NCBI GenBank assembly: GCA_020226215.1
Contig: CM035235.1
Coordinates: forward strand, 51,675,511-51,739,510
Source: Sindora glabra
Lineage: Eukaryota > Streptophyta > Magnoliopsida > Fabales > Fabaceae
Direction: 5' to 3'
Length of the DNA: 64,000 bases
Part shown: piece after piece, positions 27,301 through 38,250 of the stretch
How positions within the stretch are numbered: position 1 is the first letter of the stretch
How the letters are laid out: each line of letters opens with the position of its first letter
Notes under the pieces: generated by a model
What the model saw: the letters and a program-made list of their open reading frames with translations, nothing else
What the model was told of the DNA's origin: nothing
Databases searched by the model: none
Position numbers and translations under genes: made by a program

Positions 27301-27689
27301 ATTTCATAATTAATACTATTAAATTTGTATTTTTATTATAATTATTCATTTTTTTATTTACTTGTAATATTAAAATAAATAAAATTTATTAAAATTCATT
27401 GTTAAATCTCATCATAATATTAATGTCAAATATATGTTTGATTTTTAATTATATTCTATTATTTTACTATTTATTTTAATGTTATATATAAAGAAAAGAA
27501 TAAATAATTATAATAAAAATAAAAATAATTAATTAATAATATTAATTATAAAATTTTAAAAATATAATTATCATTACATTTATGAATAAAAAATTAAATA
27601 TTTATTTACTCAAAAAATAAGTAAATAAATAAATAAATAAAATAAGAATGGCATCGTTGTGCTAATGATATCCTATAATAATCCACATC

Positions 27690-28088
27690 ACATCGGATTT
27701 TTTATCCTTTCATTTTCCAAAGAAAAGATCATTTCAGCCTTCCTTTTAGAAGGCCAGAGATAATTTATCGCAGGGACATGATATGCCCACAAGAAGGTAA
27801 AGGGATAATAAAGAAAGATAACCAAGTGAAACAGGTTTCATATTTTGATTGGAAGACACATAAAATTAAAAAATAAAAATATATATGGAAGAGATATTGT
27901 AATTAATGACCCATTAACTCTGTATAATTAATGAAAAAGACATATAGCATTACCCTACTCTTTAGCTACTGATAAAATGTGTCGGTCCACTACTGTCATA
28001 AGTTATTAATGTTTTAAAATTGCAATTAGATTAGATAGATGTCAAAATATGAACCAAATTTTCACGCAAGCAATATTTACTCAAGAAA
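27690..28088 (+). repeat. Dispersed 0.4-kb repeat, copy 2
   Basis: Second copy of the repeat at 1211-1628, same orientation, about 26.5 kb away. The homology begins sharply at ACATCGGAT and fades after the CAAGAAA block. There are no terminal inverted repeats, and the flanks are unrelated apart from a weak resemblance upstream. Confidence 0.75.
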
Positions 28089-29269
28089 ATTTTCTATTAA
28101 AATATTAATATTCTATTAATTTTAACTCTAACCTTGTAAGTATATTACATATAGTTTGTTGATAGGCTTGTTTCCTCACTTATAAGATATAAAACTTCAA
28201 TTAAGTTTCTTATTTTATCACAAAAATATAAATTTTATTATTTAAATTTAAAAAAAATCAGAACCAACAACATATTCATGGGTCTTTGGTTGGCGAAAAA
28301 TTACATAGGAACTGAAAATTATATCTTCCTAAGAAGTAATAGATATATGTGTCATTTAATTAATTACTAACCGGAAAATGAAAAAAAGTAAAATTTATCA
28401 AGAAGTTCTACTTTTTACAATGTAAAAAAAGTTGTTTATCCATTCTCTTCTAAATAAAAAATACATTATGTAAGAACTAAATTCTCATTATCAACTTAAA
28501 AATTTTGAGTATTTTTTGAAAAATTTATAAAAACAATTGTACTTCTTCAAAAGTTTAATTTTTTTTAATAACTTACATTCTATATAAATTAAATAACTCT
28601 TCAATGCAGACATTATGCCCTATAGCAAAAGAAATATGAAATTACCAATGTATATGCCACATATTTGCTAGCTTAAAATTAAAACATTAGTCAATCAACT
28701 TTTTCATTGTTTCCTAGAAGGTTTAAGGAAGTAATTTATAAAAGATTTTTTTAATTTTTAAGAGTGTAATCTACAAGTTTTAAAATTTTAAAAGGGAATT
28801 TGTCACTTAGCAAAAGTTCAACTATCCAAGCTATATTTTTTTCTCAAAAGATTTATAACAAGCTCTATCCCAATTTGTAGGGTTTAAGGTAAACTGTATA
28901 CCATTTTTTTCTATTTTTATGAATGGCTGACCTCTTTTTGTTTCATTTTCACTTACCCTCATCTCTATGTGCATGTGTGTGCGAGCGCACACACACATAT
29001 ACATATATATATATTATGCCTACAATAAAAAAATAAAAAAAACATGTAATTTTTTAAAAAAATATTTAAATATAAATAAACTTAACCTTTTAATATAAAG
29101 CATAATTTACTTTTCATTTGAAAAGTCCAAATTTAATTCAAATCTTATCTCTGTAGTCCAGTCAACTAAGCCTTTTCCGCGGGGTTGGAGAAATTCTTCC
29201 ATTACCTTAAGGGAAGAATGGACATAATATCCAGGAAATATATGTAGGTTGGTTGGTCCGTGGCCCGTC
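28089..29269. other. AT-rich intergenic DNA, nothing recognised
   Basis: A short TGTG...CACACACACATATA run lies at about 28970-29015. No open frame or repeat family was recognised. Confidence 0.5.
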
Positions 29270-29490
29270 CCAGTAATGGGCCCATTTTAATTTATCAGTT
29301 TGTTTAGAATGTGGACAGATCTGAGTCCACAAGAACCAGGTCCATTTTGACTGGGCCTACCCATTTTACACGTCTAGCAGACACGGCACGAAGAGAGAGA
29401 TGGTACAAACTCCGTTTCCTAGGAGTCTGAGTCCCATCAGAGACGCATTTACCCCTCACCCCCAGACCAGAAGAGAGAGGGAGAGAGATT
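29270..29490 (+). promoter_or_regulatory. Orphan promoter-like island with site II (TGGGCY) motifs and an AG-rich leader
   Basis: In AT-rich surroundings this block is GC-balanced and holds TGGGCCCA (29277-29284, palindromic) and TGGGCC (29352-29357), the site II core common in plant housekeeping promoters, followed by ACCCCTCACCCCC and GAAGAGAGAGGGAGAGAG (about 29448-29488), like a plant leader. No coding exon follows on the plus strand within the next 2 kb, so it may be the remnant or a duplicated end of a gene. Confidence 0.4.
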
Positions 29491-30480
29491 GAATTCCCTT
29501 AAATTTTAATAATATTATATAAATTTACCGCCTAATTTTAAAATATATACAGATTTTTCTCAAAATAAAAGGCTAATATTATACAAATTTAAATTTAAAT
29601 TTTACTTCATTAAAACGATTAAAAAATGATTATAAATTCAAATTAAATAACATATACTAAAGAGATATTCTAAATATTTTGAAATAAAAAATATACTTTG
29701 ATTAAATTTAAATAATTAAAATATAAATAATGAAAATTTTAAATTTTAATGTGAATGTTAAGGATTTTTAACTGTCTTGAGTTTAACTAAAGTATAATTT
29801 CGATGACAACATATTTAAATAATTATATATCATTTGATTTAAATTTATAATCATTTTTTATTATTATTTTATTGAAGAAAATTTTAAATTTGAGTTCAAT
29901 TGTTGTAGTTTTAATAAAAGAAGATTCATGTGATTTTATTAAAATTCAAGAGAGGTTAATATATTTTTAAAAGGAAAAACCCTTTTATGTCAACATAAAA
30001 GCAGTCAAATCACCAAAATGTTATGTTCCTTGGGCAAAATCTGATACCTACTCACATGCAAAATATTGATTTCGAAATCAAGACATAATATAAGAAAAAT
30101 CTTTAAAGCAATATGAAATATCCCTGCACCACTGAAAATACCAACAATTAGCAGCCACTTTTGTTAGTTCTTGTGTTTTTGTTTTAACTACATTGCTCAA
30201 AAACAATCTAAGCTACATAATCATCTTCTGATTTTATTCCAAATGATTACGTTAAGTTAGAAGGACTCGAAACACGATACCTATTTTCCCAAACATAACA
30301 AAGATGGTCAAATCCCAGGTCTTTAAATTATCATTGAGTTCCAATTCGGACGTGGAAATTCAAATCCAAGTTGCAGAGACGACAGAACATGTATGAAAAT
30401 TAGGACCTTGGAATCATACTACCCCGCTTGCTTCTTTATTTTGTTGTGAAATATTTCTTGCAGGAAAATCTAAATATAAG
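29491..30480. other. AT-rich DNA between the promoter-like island and the repeat cluster
   Basis: No open frame of note and no recognised repeat. From about 30000 the composition becomes more balanced. Confidence 0.45.
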
Positions 30481-31135
30481 CAATCGCGGAGCTTTGTTGA
30501 AATTAAGGATCCTCACAAACATTTTAAAATCATATATTAGTACAATGCAATTTTGTAAAAAAAAAAATTTAAATATGTTTACACAAGTCATTTGACCGTT
30601 AAAATATTAAGTCGAAATTCGTTATTGAATATAAGGACTTTCATACCACTTCAACACTCGGTGATTAACAATACAATGCACATGCTATGATAGTTTTAAA
30701 AAGAAGAAGAAGAGGAGGAGGAGGAAAAGAAAAGAAAAATGGTTAATATAAGCAATGGCAGAGCTTTGTTGAAACTAAGGGAGCCTTGTCCTCCTTGACC
30801 TCACAAATTTTTTAAAACCATGCGTTAACCACTCCAACACTCGGTGATTACAATACAATGCACATGCTATGATAGTTTTAAAAAGAGGAGGAGGAGGAGG
30901 AGGAGGAAAAGAAAAGAAAAATGGTTAATATAAGCAATGGCAGAGCGTTGTTGAAACTAAGGGAGCCTTGTCCTCCTTGACCTCACAAATTTTTTAAAAC
31001 CATGCGTTAATATCATGTAATTTTGTAAAAAAATTTCTACATAAGTCATTTGACCCTCAAAATATTAGATCAAGATTTGTCATTGAATATTAGTAAGGAC
31101 TTTCACACTATTTATACACTTTGTGATTATGATAG
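30481..31135 (+). repeat. Interspersed repeat cluster with a recent 183-bp tandem duplication
   Basis: A full diverged copy (30481-30650) is followed by two almost identical tandem units, 30646-30828 and 30829-31010, and then the remainder of the second copy (31011-31135). The units start near AACACTCGGTGATTA, contain a purine microsatellite of AAG/GAG triplets that differs in length between units, and end ATGCGTTAA. The near identity of the units means the duplication is young compared with everything around it. It abuts the 3' end of the 1589-family gene. Confidence 0.85.
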
Positions 31136-31404
31136 TGAAAAAAAAATACCTTCTTGTTTAAAATAATGGACACTATTTCCTACCATACTATTCATGTACA
31201 ATATTGAACAAATAAAATATTTTTTATAATCTTAATATTTTACAACTACATGAAATTATTCCTGCTGAAGATATTTTTTGTCAAAAACAAACAAAACATT
31301 ACAACTACCGGTAACAAATGAGAATTCCTATCTGCAGGCCGATGATAAAGAACAGGCTGCCTTGTGGTAATAGTAGGCCTCTATGCCAAACAAACTACAT
31401 GACA

Positions 31405-31410
31405 TTTATT
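31405..31410 (-). terminator. Candidate poly(A) signal AATAAA of the 1589-family gene
   Basis: On the minus strand an AATAAA lies about 60 bases past the TAA stop of the 31471-35619 gene. It is the first canonical signal after the stop, with a T-rich stretch further on. Position and motif fit a plant polyadenylation element; the cleavage site cannot be read from sequence. Confidence 0.5.
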
Positions 31411-31470
31411 AATCCTAATTACACCTAAACTAACGATTTGAATGTGATATGCAACTTGTGTCACCTTCAC

Positions 31471-34400
31471 TTAAGATCTCTCTTCGTCCGACTGAGAGTA
31501 CGGAGGCTCGGAATTAACAAAGAAGTCTTCCACTGAAATGAAAACAAAGACATCGTTGTTGCAATTGAAACATTACAAGGATACATATTGCCCTTTCAGA
31601 TCAAAATTGCAACCTAAAGAAAAGAAAGAACCAATTGTATGTGTTTCCACACCATTATTTTGAACAAATAGTTCGAACATCGACCAACATGTGCAAGGCT
31701 TTCGCAGCGAAGATATCTTTACACTACATATAAATTCGAGTGGAAGGAATGAATATTAATTATCAGATCCTACATTGATGATTGCAATTAAAACATTACT
31801 GACATGATCACTTAAATATGAGATATGACTTTATGTTTTAATCATAATCATTAATACAAAATCTGATAGTAACTATTTACTCTTCTCACTTTCATACAAG
31901 AGTAATGCTATCATTTGATATGTCTTGTATATATAGATGAATGAATAGATATATAGATAGATAGATTGATAGATTGAAACACAATCACCATTACCTATAT
32001 CCTGTTGATCTGGAGAATCAAGTAAAATATCTGAATCAGAAGGCAAAAATGGTGAACCAGGATAGTTTCCAAGGGCCCCTAGATCTGCAAAAAATTCAAG
32101 ATGATTTATATACAAAACATGAAAGCTGCCCTTCATGGGAGAATATATAAAAGAGAGTAGTAGCATCCTTTGACCACATTAAGTGCGTTTAGTTATCAAG
32201 TCTATTTACTTGAAATTGATGGCACTGGCACATTTTTTTTATTGAAATTATTTTTTTCTTAATAAATTTTTTTCATGCCACTGAAATTATCACCATAAGA
32301 ATCAGAATTTGTAAAAATCTTGCTGCCACGGTAATATGTTTCTTGTGTTGTTCAGAAGGCATCACCTTCAGGCTTCAGATGATTATATAACATAATTTCC
32401 ACAAAAATACTTTCCCTAATTCACAACAGTCACTGCTTCTTTTGGAAAACAATTTAATGCAATTCTAGAGACTTAATTTCAAGTTTAAACAGCTTCCAAT
32501 AGTTCAACATTTTTTTCCATTTTATAGGCTGCTTAGGTATTATCGGGATATATTGTAGCTGAAACTCGATGCAAGTTGTAACTCTCAGACAGATGAAGTC
32601 CCAACTGACCACAAACTTAAATTTAACCAAATATCTGAAAATGAATGAGTCAAATCAAAACTACCTCCCAGGTTTGACAAGTCTGCAGTAAGATCAGACA
32701 GGCTAAAATTCCATGGAATTTGCTCGAGCGATCTGGAAATTCCATTACCACCATCTGGTGCAAGTTGCAGTCCGACTGAACTTGCCACATCAGATGTAAA
32801 GGCCGAATCCATGGCTGACGTGTCAGCACCCATTCCTGATATTTCTGGTGCAGTAAAGGGGAAATGACCACTGGATGCTACTGATGCAGGACTCATTGGC
32901 ATATCTGAGATTGCACTGCTTGGTGGAATAAGAGGAGCCATATCAGGGGCACTGTGGTCCATCACCATACTTCAACAAGGACAAAAGCAGCTGCCATTAG
33001 CAGAATTTCTATCAAGTAAAAATAGGGAGAAAAATGAAAAAAAGAAAGGTTTTTCTTTTCTTCTATTAATTTAGTTAACATTTAAGCACATGAAAACTAA
33101 CAGTCCAAGAGTAGTATGTGTAGTGAAGAGACATACAAGGTCCAACCAAGTATTGAATCAATTATAATTTTGATGGAGAGACAGTCCTTTTCAGGATATT
33201 ATGGCATAAAACCCCAACAAAAATATTAAGATGTCTCACAAACATGACCTAGGCACATTTTTAACAAGTAATTTGAAACATGACATCTGTTTCCACATTT
33301 CCGAACAATTGACATACAAAACCAACATGCCACATCAGTTAGAGTAATTAACTAGGCCAAATGGATATACTTTTTACAGAAACCTTGTAGAATAAATGAG
33401 TAAAATAAAATATAAAAAATTAAAGTTGTAGATGCATAAGTTCTCACTCGCTCCCAGAATTTATCCTAATGGGATGAAAATTGCTCGGCGCCGGAACTCC
33501 ATTAACCACATGACAACTTGACATACCCACTGAGTCCAGATGTGGTTGACCCGCCACAGGAATGGGAGGCTGCTGCAGCACAGGGTATCCCATAGGTAGG
33601 TTGTTGACTGCACTGCAAACAAGTGGTGTTGAAGAATAATGGAAAGGAAAAAGAGAAGAAAAGGTGAGGGGGTGGGAAGAAAAGAAGTGAACATAACTTA
33701 CACCTATAAACCCAGTCCACCTTTTACTACAAAAATTTAACAGAGTGAAAGTAGAAATATGTTCTTTAGTGATTAAAAGATATATCAGAGATTTTGATAT
33801 ACTATTTCATTAAAGCAATACTCTTACCCTTGCTCATTATTCAAGGTCTCACTTATATTAAAGAACTTTTAAGCTAACCAAGTCTAGCTAGGTTAAATGA
33901 ACTTCCAAGAACCCTGTTCGTCTGTTTCCCCTATGTTCTCCATCTCATCATAGGAAAAAATGCAAATTATCCAGTTCAATTATGGAGTAATTGGATATTA
34001 GCCCTTTCAATTTTGGAAACTTGAAATTTTCTCTTTTAAACTTTAAAAAATATGGAATTAACGCTCATTATCCACTTAAATAACCATTTTATCAAACTAT
34101 ATACCTTTTTCATGAAGTTTTTAAACAATAATTAAAATATTATATAAAAAAAAATTTCATACATAATTTTTATATTATATAATTAATAAAAATTAAATTA
34201 TGTAAAAAGAATTTCAATTAAATACTTGCATGTAAAACGCGAAATTATTATCCAAAAAATAACAAAATAAATCAATATTTTATAATGTTTTGATTCTTGT
34301 CTAAAAATTTCATAAAAAATCCATAACTTGATAAAATGGTCAATTAAGTGGAAGATGAGTACTGTTTCCAAGTTTTGTAAAGTTTAAGGATTTGATTTCC

Positions 34401-35619
34401 AACTTTCTAAAATCAAAGGGAGTAAAATCCAAGCATCCTAAATTTGAAAAGAGTAATTTGCATTTTCTCCTTTATATTAAGACCTTTGCCATGAGAGATA
34501 TGACCTACTTCTAGCCGTTGGCTAGGAAATTGAACGCATAGTTAGAATAAGAATTGTGTATAAAGGACAACCATTCCGTAACATACGAAAGGATATTCCT
34601 CAAACTCAACGCCAATATTTTTTCTATATTTTTTCTACTAAGAGTGGAGCAAATTTGAGTTCAAATTTAATTGATCGATGTGAAGCAAGTACTTACCAGG
34701 CATTGGATGAATCCCATTCTGCATTGGAGCCAATGGAACCTTTGGAGGTATGGGCACCTTCATCATATGATACTGATGCTCAAGCAAATGATTAAATAGG
34801 ACTATTTGCTTTTTCAGTTTTAGCCTGATATAGTAGGCTCTGAAGAAATCAGCATTCTCTTCCTCCAACTTCTGCCATACTGGATCAACAAAAAGCATAA
34901 ATCAAAAATCAACAGAAGATGAGTGTCCGCATGCATGTTCATGGACACAGAGTAACCGAAGATTAAAAAAAAATCCACACCCATTTTTATAATAGAAAAA
35001 GCATTTGTTTTTAAATCAAGTTCATTTCCACATCAATTCATGCAGCATAGAATCAACTATACGTCAGAATTGGAAATTCATTACATAAGGATAAAAATAA
35101 TATCTATAAACAACTTATACAATAGATATTGTTATTAAAATGCAGCAAAAAGACATGATTGATAATTCAAGATGCCTACCCAGAGTTGTAAATCCAGGAT
35201 CAATCCTTGCTCGATTCAAGAGTGTTTTAACCACTTCATCTTTATTCATATATAATTGTAGGCACCTTTCTATTAAGTTCTGGACCTACAAAAGATCATT
35301 TGAATAAATAATCAACAAGGAAATGAAACAGATTAGTCCAGACTAGCTTCTGCAGATTAGCCTGCAGAAATCACATACGAGAGGCAAAAGAAAGCACCAA
35401 TTAGGAAGATAAGATAATGGATTGCCTTACAAGCTCAATATCCTGGTGCGAAACTTTTTTGCTACCATTGCTTGAAGCAGTTACCGAAGCTGAGTCAGTC
35501 AGAGGTGCATCAGCTGTGTGATTTTTTGGCTGGTCACTTGGGGACTCATGAGAAGCAGAAGCTAAAGTTGAGATCTGTACTTCTTGTGGGGTCTGCAAAT
35601 CCACAGAATATTTACTCAT
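31471..35619 (-). CDS. Plant protein 1589 of unknown function (A_thal_3526 / TIGR01589 family), seven coding exons
   Basis: I joined seven minus-strand exons: 35431-35619, 35180-35285, 34697-34879, 33448-33607, 32665-32969, 31995-32084 and 31471-31532. All introns are GT-AG and the joined frame is open for 364 codons to a TAA. Residues about 64-123 (starting VQNLIERCLQLYM, continuing through WQKLEEENADFF and RAYYIRLKLKKQ) match the plant-specific 57-residue domain TIGR01589/PF09713. After it come a Pro-rich stretch (about 145-195), a Ser/Thr/Ala/Gly-rich middle, and an acidic Asp/Ser-rich tail ending QSDEERS. I see no signal peptide or membrane segment. The molecular function is unknown in the family, so none is given. 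The start at 35619 is the only ATG ahead of the domain in this frame, but a stronger splice acceptor lies 27 bases inside it (see findings). Exon chain is very sure; N-terminus less so. Confidence 0.88.
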
Positions 35620-35667
35620 CTTAGCTATAGTATATGCAAGAATAAGTAAATCTTGATAGTCAAATCT

Positions 35668-36020
35668 AGAAAATCAGGTAGAGACTAAAATTGAATCACT
35701 GAGAAGTAGACAAGCATAGAATTGATGGAGATTTTCTTTAGCATAGGATACAAACATCTAAAAGTCTAAGAATTTTGGATAGCACTCCATATGTTTACAT
35801 GAAAAATGTTAATTATGCCTCTCACCAACCTCTGCTCCAGAATAGAAAATCAGAGGTAGAGACTAAAATTGAATAACTGAGACAGTAGACAAGCAGAGAA
35901 TTGATAGAACTTTTCTTTATCCATAGGATACAAAGATCTAAAAGTCCATGAATTTTGGCTGGCTCCACATGTTTGCATGAAAATGTTAACTATGCCTCTC
36001 ATCAACCTCAGCTCCAGAAA
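35668..36020. repeat. Tandem duplication (about 178 bp unit) in the 5' intron of the gene
   Basis: Two adjacent copies, about 35668-35845 and 35847-36020, share long identical blocks such as GTAGAGACTAAAATTGAAT and GGATACAAA.ATCTAAAAGTC, differing by scattered substitutions and small indels. Both lie in the intron just upstream of the first coding exon and have no open frame of note. Confidence 0.8.
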
Positions 36021-36984
36021 TGCTCATCAGTCATCACACTCAGATAAACATCATCAAAACACCAATCAAACAACTTCATCACACAAACTAAATTACCCTA
36101 CCTCCAGTCAGACCAAATGACAGCCACCCATAATGATGAAAACTACAGGAGGGAACTCTCAGCTAACCACATGCCACAGTGAGTGACATAAGAAATGGGA
36201 AGTGCAGTCTGAACAGTACTGTCAGTAGTAGAGTTTTTCAAAAAAGAAAATAAAGGATAAGACTGATAACGAGTTGATTTTATCTTTTGAAATTTATAAT
36301 AGCTAGCTGAAAGGAAACTTCACGACTCCATCAATTTTGATTACAAGAAAAATTGGGTCATATATCCAATCTTGGAAAGAATAATACTGGGTATTCATCA
36401 CCTAAACATAACAATGAGGTCAGTCAACCATTGTGGTCACATACAATAGAGCCCAGAAAATTTGATGAGACACAACAAACATTGTGGATAATGCAAATAC
36501 AAACACTAGCATAGAAAAAGATTATAACATGAGAACCTCGCTCTTCATTTCGGCCGATGGCAGAATGACCACATGTCTTTTGAAAATTCAAGTAATCACC
36601 AACTGCTGCACTTTGTCGTCAAATATACACATGCCTGTAACAGCCTCAAATGCAAGTACCTAACGTCTAAAACAAGAATAATAGTGACGGAATCATTAGC
36701 AAACTGCTTGGAAAGCTTTACCTGCTTTAAGTCAAATAAGTAAAGGAAAATCCAAAACCTTCTGAGTGTTATTTTTAGAAAGGCAAATCCAAGACCATCT
36801 GAAAGTTATTTTTAACCTATCATTTTATACAAAAGAGAATTAACTAAGAGGTTATTTATGAACTATAAATTCAGATCAGAGAGACCTCCGGACAGAGAAA
36901 AAACAAGTTTGCAGTTTATATCTTCTTACCAAGAAGGCAACTACTCCATTTTCATAATGTTTAATTCTCCTCAAGATTAAGCAT

Positions 36985-37200
36985 TCCAATATCTATTTTG
37001 GCCCGCACTCAATGGCAGATCTTGACTTCAAATTTTGAGTGCCAAACAGTATTAAAAAGAAAAAAAAATGGAAAAGCCAAATGACTTATGGAATTTTTTT
37101 TACAAAAATTCACTCAATTGCATGATATAAATACATGATTTTAATGAGGTGGGGGGCATCCCCCCTCCCCCCCGGCCCCTTCTAAGCTCTGCCACAGCCC
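36985..37200 (-). repeat. Inverted intronic copy of the GC-tracted repeat family
   Basis: Read on the minus strand this begins TGGCAGAGCTTAGAAGG, has G- and C-homopolymer tracts, then ACCTCA, TTAAAATCATG and ATAAGTCATTTGGC, and ends near CAAGATCTGCCATTGAGTG. The same order of blocks occurs on the plus strand at 30481-30650 and 30929-31130. It is an interspersed repeat lying within the long 5' intron. Class unknown. Confidence 0.65.
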
Positions 37201-37556
37201 GCACTGGGAAAAATTCATGCAATCATAATGTCTTTCATCAACAAAAACTGTGCGTCCCCACAAATACAGATGATTTAACATCACATAAAAAAAAATCAGT
37301 GAATCTCCAAGAAAAATGGGAAGTAATTTACAAATTTGAAACAAATCAGATCTCAATTATTAAGAAAGTCCATAGCTCAGCTGCTCCTTCCTCCCCCAGC
37401 CCCTTTTCTAGTGTTTTGAGAGCTACGTGTGAATTGCTTTAATCAAGCAAATAACTTCTAATACAGTAAGCTTTTGAAGAAACCAAAGATAGAATCCCAC
37501 AATCTCCACTGGGATCATTGAGCTAAAACAGGAAATGAAGATCTAACAAATATTAC

Positions 37557-37576
37557 CTCAAATCCTTTATCCGAAT
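37557..37576 (-). other. Candidate 20-nt leader exon of the 1589-family gene
   Basis: On the minus strand this 20-nt segment is bounded by a strong acceptor (TCTTCTCGTTGCAG) and a good donor (GAG|GTAATA). It sits 2 kb upstream of the first coding exon and 150 nt downstream of a likely first leader exon (37726 to about 38000). If joined to the alternative acceptor at 35592 it would be in frame with the protein, but no ATG lies upstream in that frame, so I read it as 5' untranslated. Needs transcript support. Confidence 0.45.
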
Positions 37577-37699
37577 CTGCAACGAGAAGACCACAACAAA
37601 ATACAGTTCGTTTCGACGAATTCAGAAACCCCAATAACAATTAAAGCTGAAAATTTTTTCAAGAGGGCAATAATCCATGCAACCCTTCAACTCAAGGAA

Positions 37700-38250
37700 G
37701 ACAATGAAAGAGAAAAGATGGAAACCTCGACACACTGATAAATTGACTATAGAAGGAGACTATGAAGTTCAGGTGAGGTGAAGAAGTGTTTGAGAAAATC
37801 CTCCATGGGGATTCGAATAGCATTTGAGGTTTAAGACAGATATTTTCAGAAGCCTGGAAAATGATATTTAAGTCAGAGACTGAAGAAATGCAATGGGGTG
37901 TCTCTGAAGTTACAGACGGTGAAGATTCTTTAAAGCAAAGGTGAAAAAGAGTGAAGGATGGAAACTCGGAAAACAAAATGGAGGGAGAAAATTCTCAAGA
38001 AAATGAGATAGCAACTCATGTTGAGTGAAATTGTGGCTTTGTTCCTTGTTTTTTTCCTGAGAAAATTTTCACTGAAGTGAGAAAATAGCAGTACAAGTAC
38101 GTATGATTGTCGGACGACTCGGACATCGGTTAAACCAATGTTCTTGTAAAAAATATTGAAAGAAAATAAATAAATAAATAAAAAGTAACTCTTTCCGACA
38201 AGACTCTGGCGGCTCCCCTCACGGCTTTGGATGCAGAGTTGCAAACTCTT
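37700..38250 (-). promoter_or_regulatory. Likely first leader exon and promoter region of the 1589-family gene
   Basis: This region has more balanced composition than its surroundings. On the minus strand it runs from a mixed-composition stretch with a weak A/T-rich TATTTATT-type box (about 38165-38180) into CT-rich sequence ending at a possible donor (TCGAG|GTTTCC) at 37726. That layout is typical of a plant promoter followed by a non-coding first exon. No exact start site can be assigned. Confidence 0.35.

Larger units (their letters stand above)
23546..27689. other. AT-rich intergenic DNA, no gene recognised
   Basis: Contains a 67-bp (AT)n run (23847-23913), a small GC-richer patch with a 54-bp tandem duplication (24223-24330), a short open frame at 25042-25272 without family resemblance, and a patch near 27000-27220 with an (AG)n run and a CCCCCT...AGGGGG inverted repeat. 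None supports a gene call. Confidence 0.45.

Noticed and set aside
32585..32968. A 127-codon single-exon gene on the minus strand
   Set aside because: It is coding exon five of the seven-exon gene read past its donor; the last residues of the open frame come from intron sequence. The overlapping 73-codon frame is a shadow.
33461..33720. Two minus-strand frames rich in Ser, Phe and Leu
   Set aside because: They mix the exon at 33448-33607 in wrong frames with the CT-rich intron tract upstream.
34556..34795. Plus-strand 79-codon frame
   Set aside because: It is the antisense shadow of the exon at 34697-34879, whose minus-strand product carries the conserved domain.
37692..38244. Two minus-strand frames of 94 and 104 codons
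   Set aside because: They lie in the likely leader exon and promoter of the gene, are CT-rich in origin and have no family resemblance.
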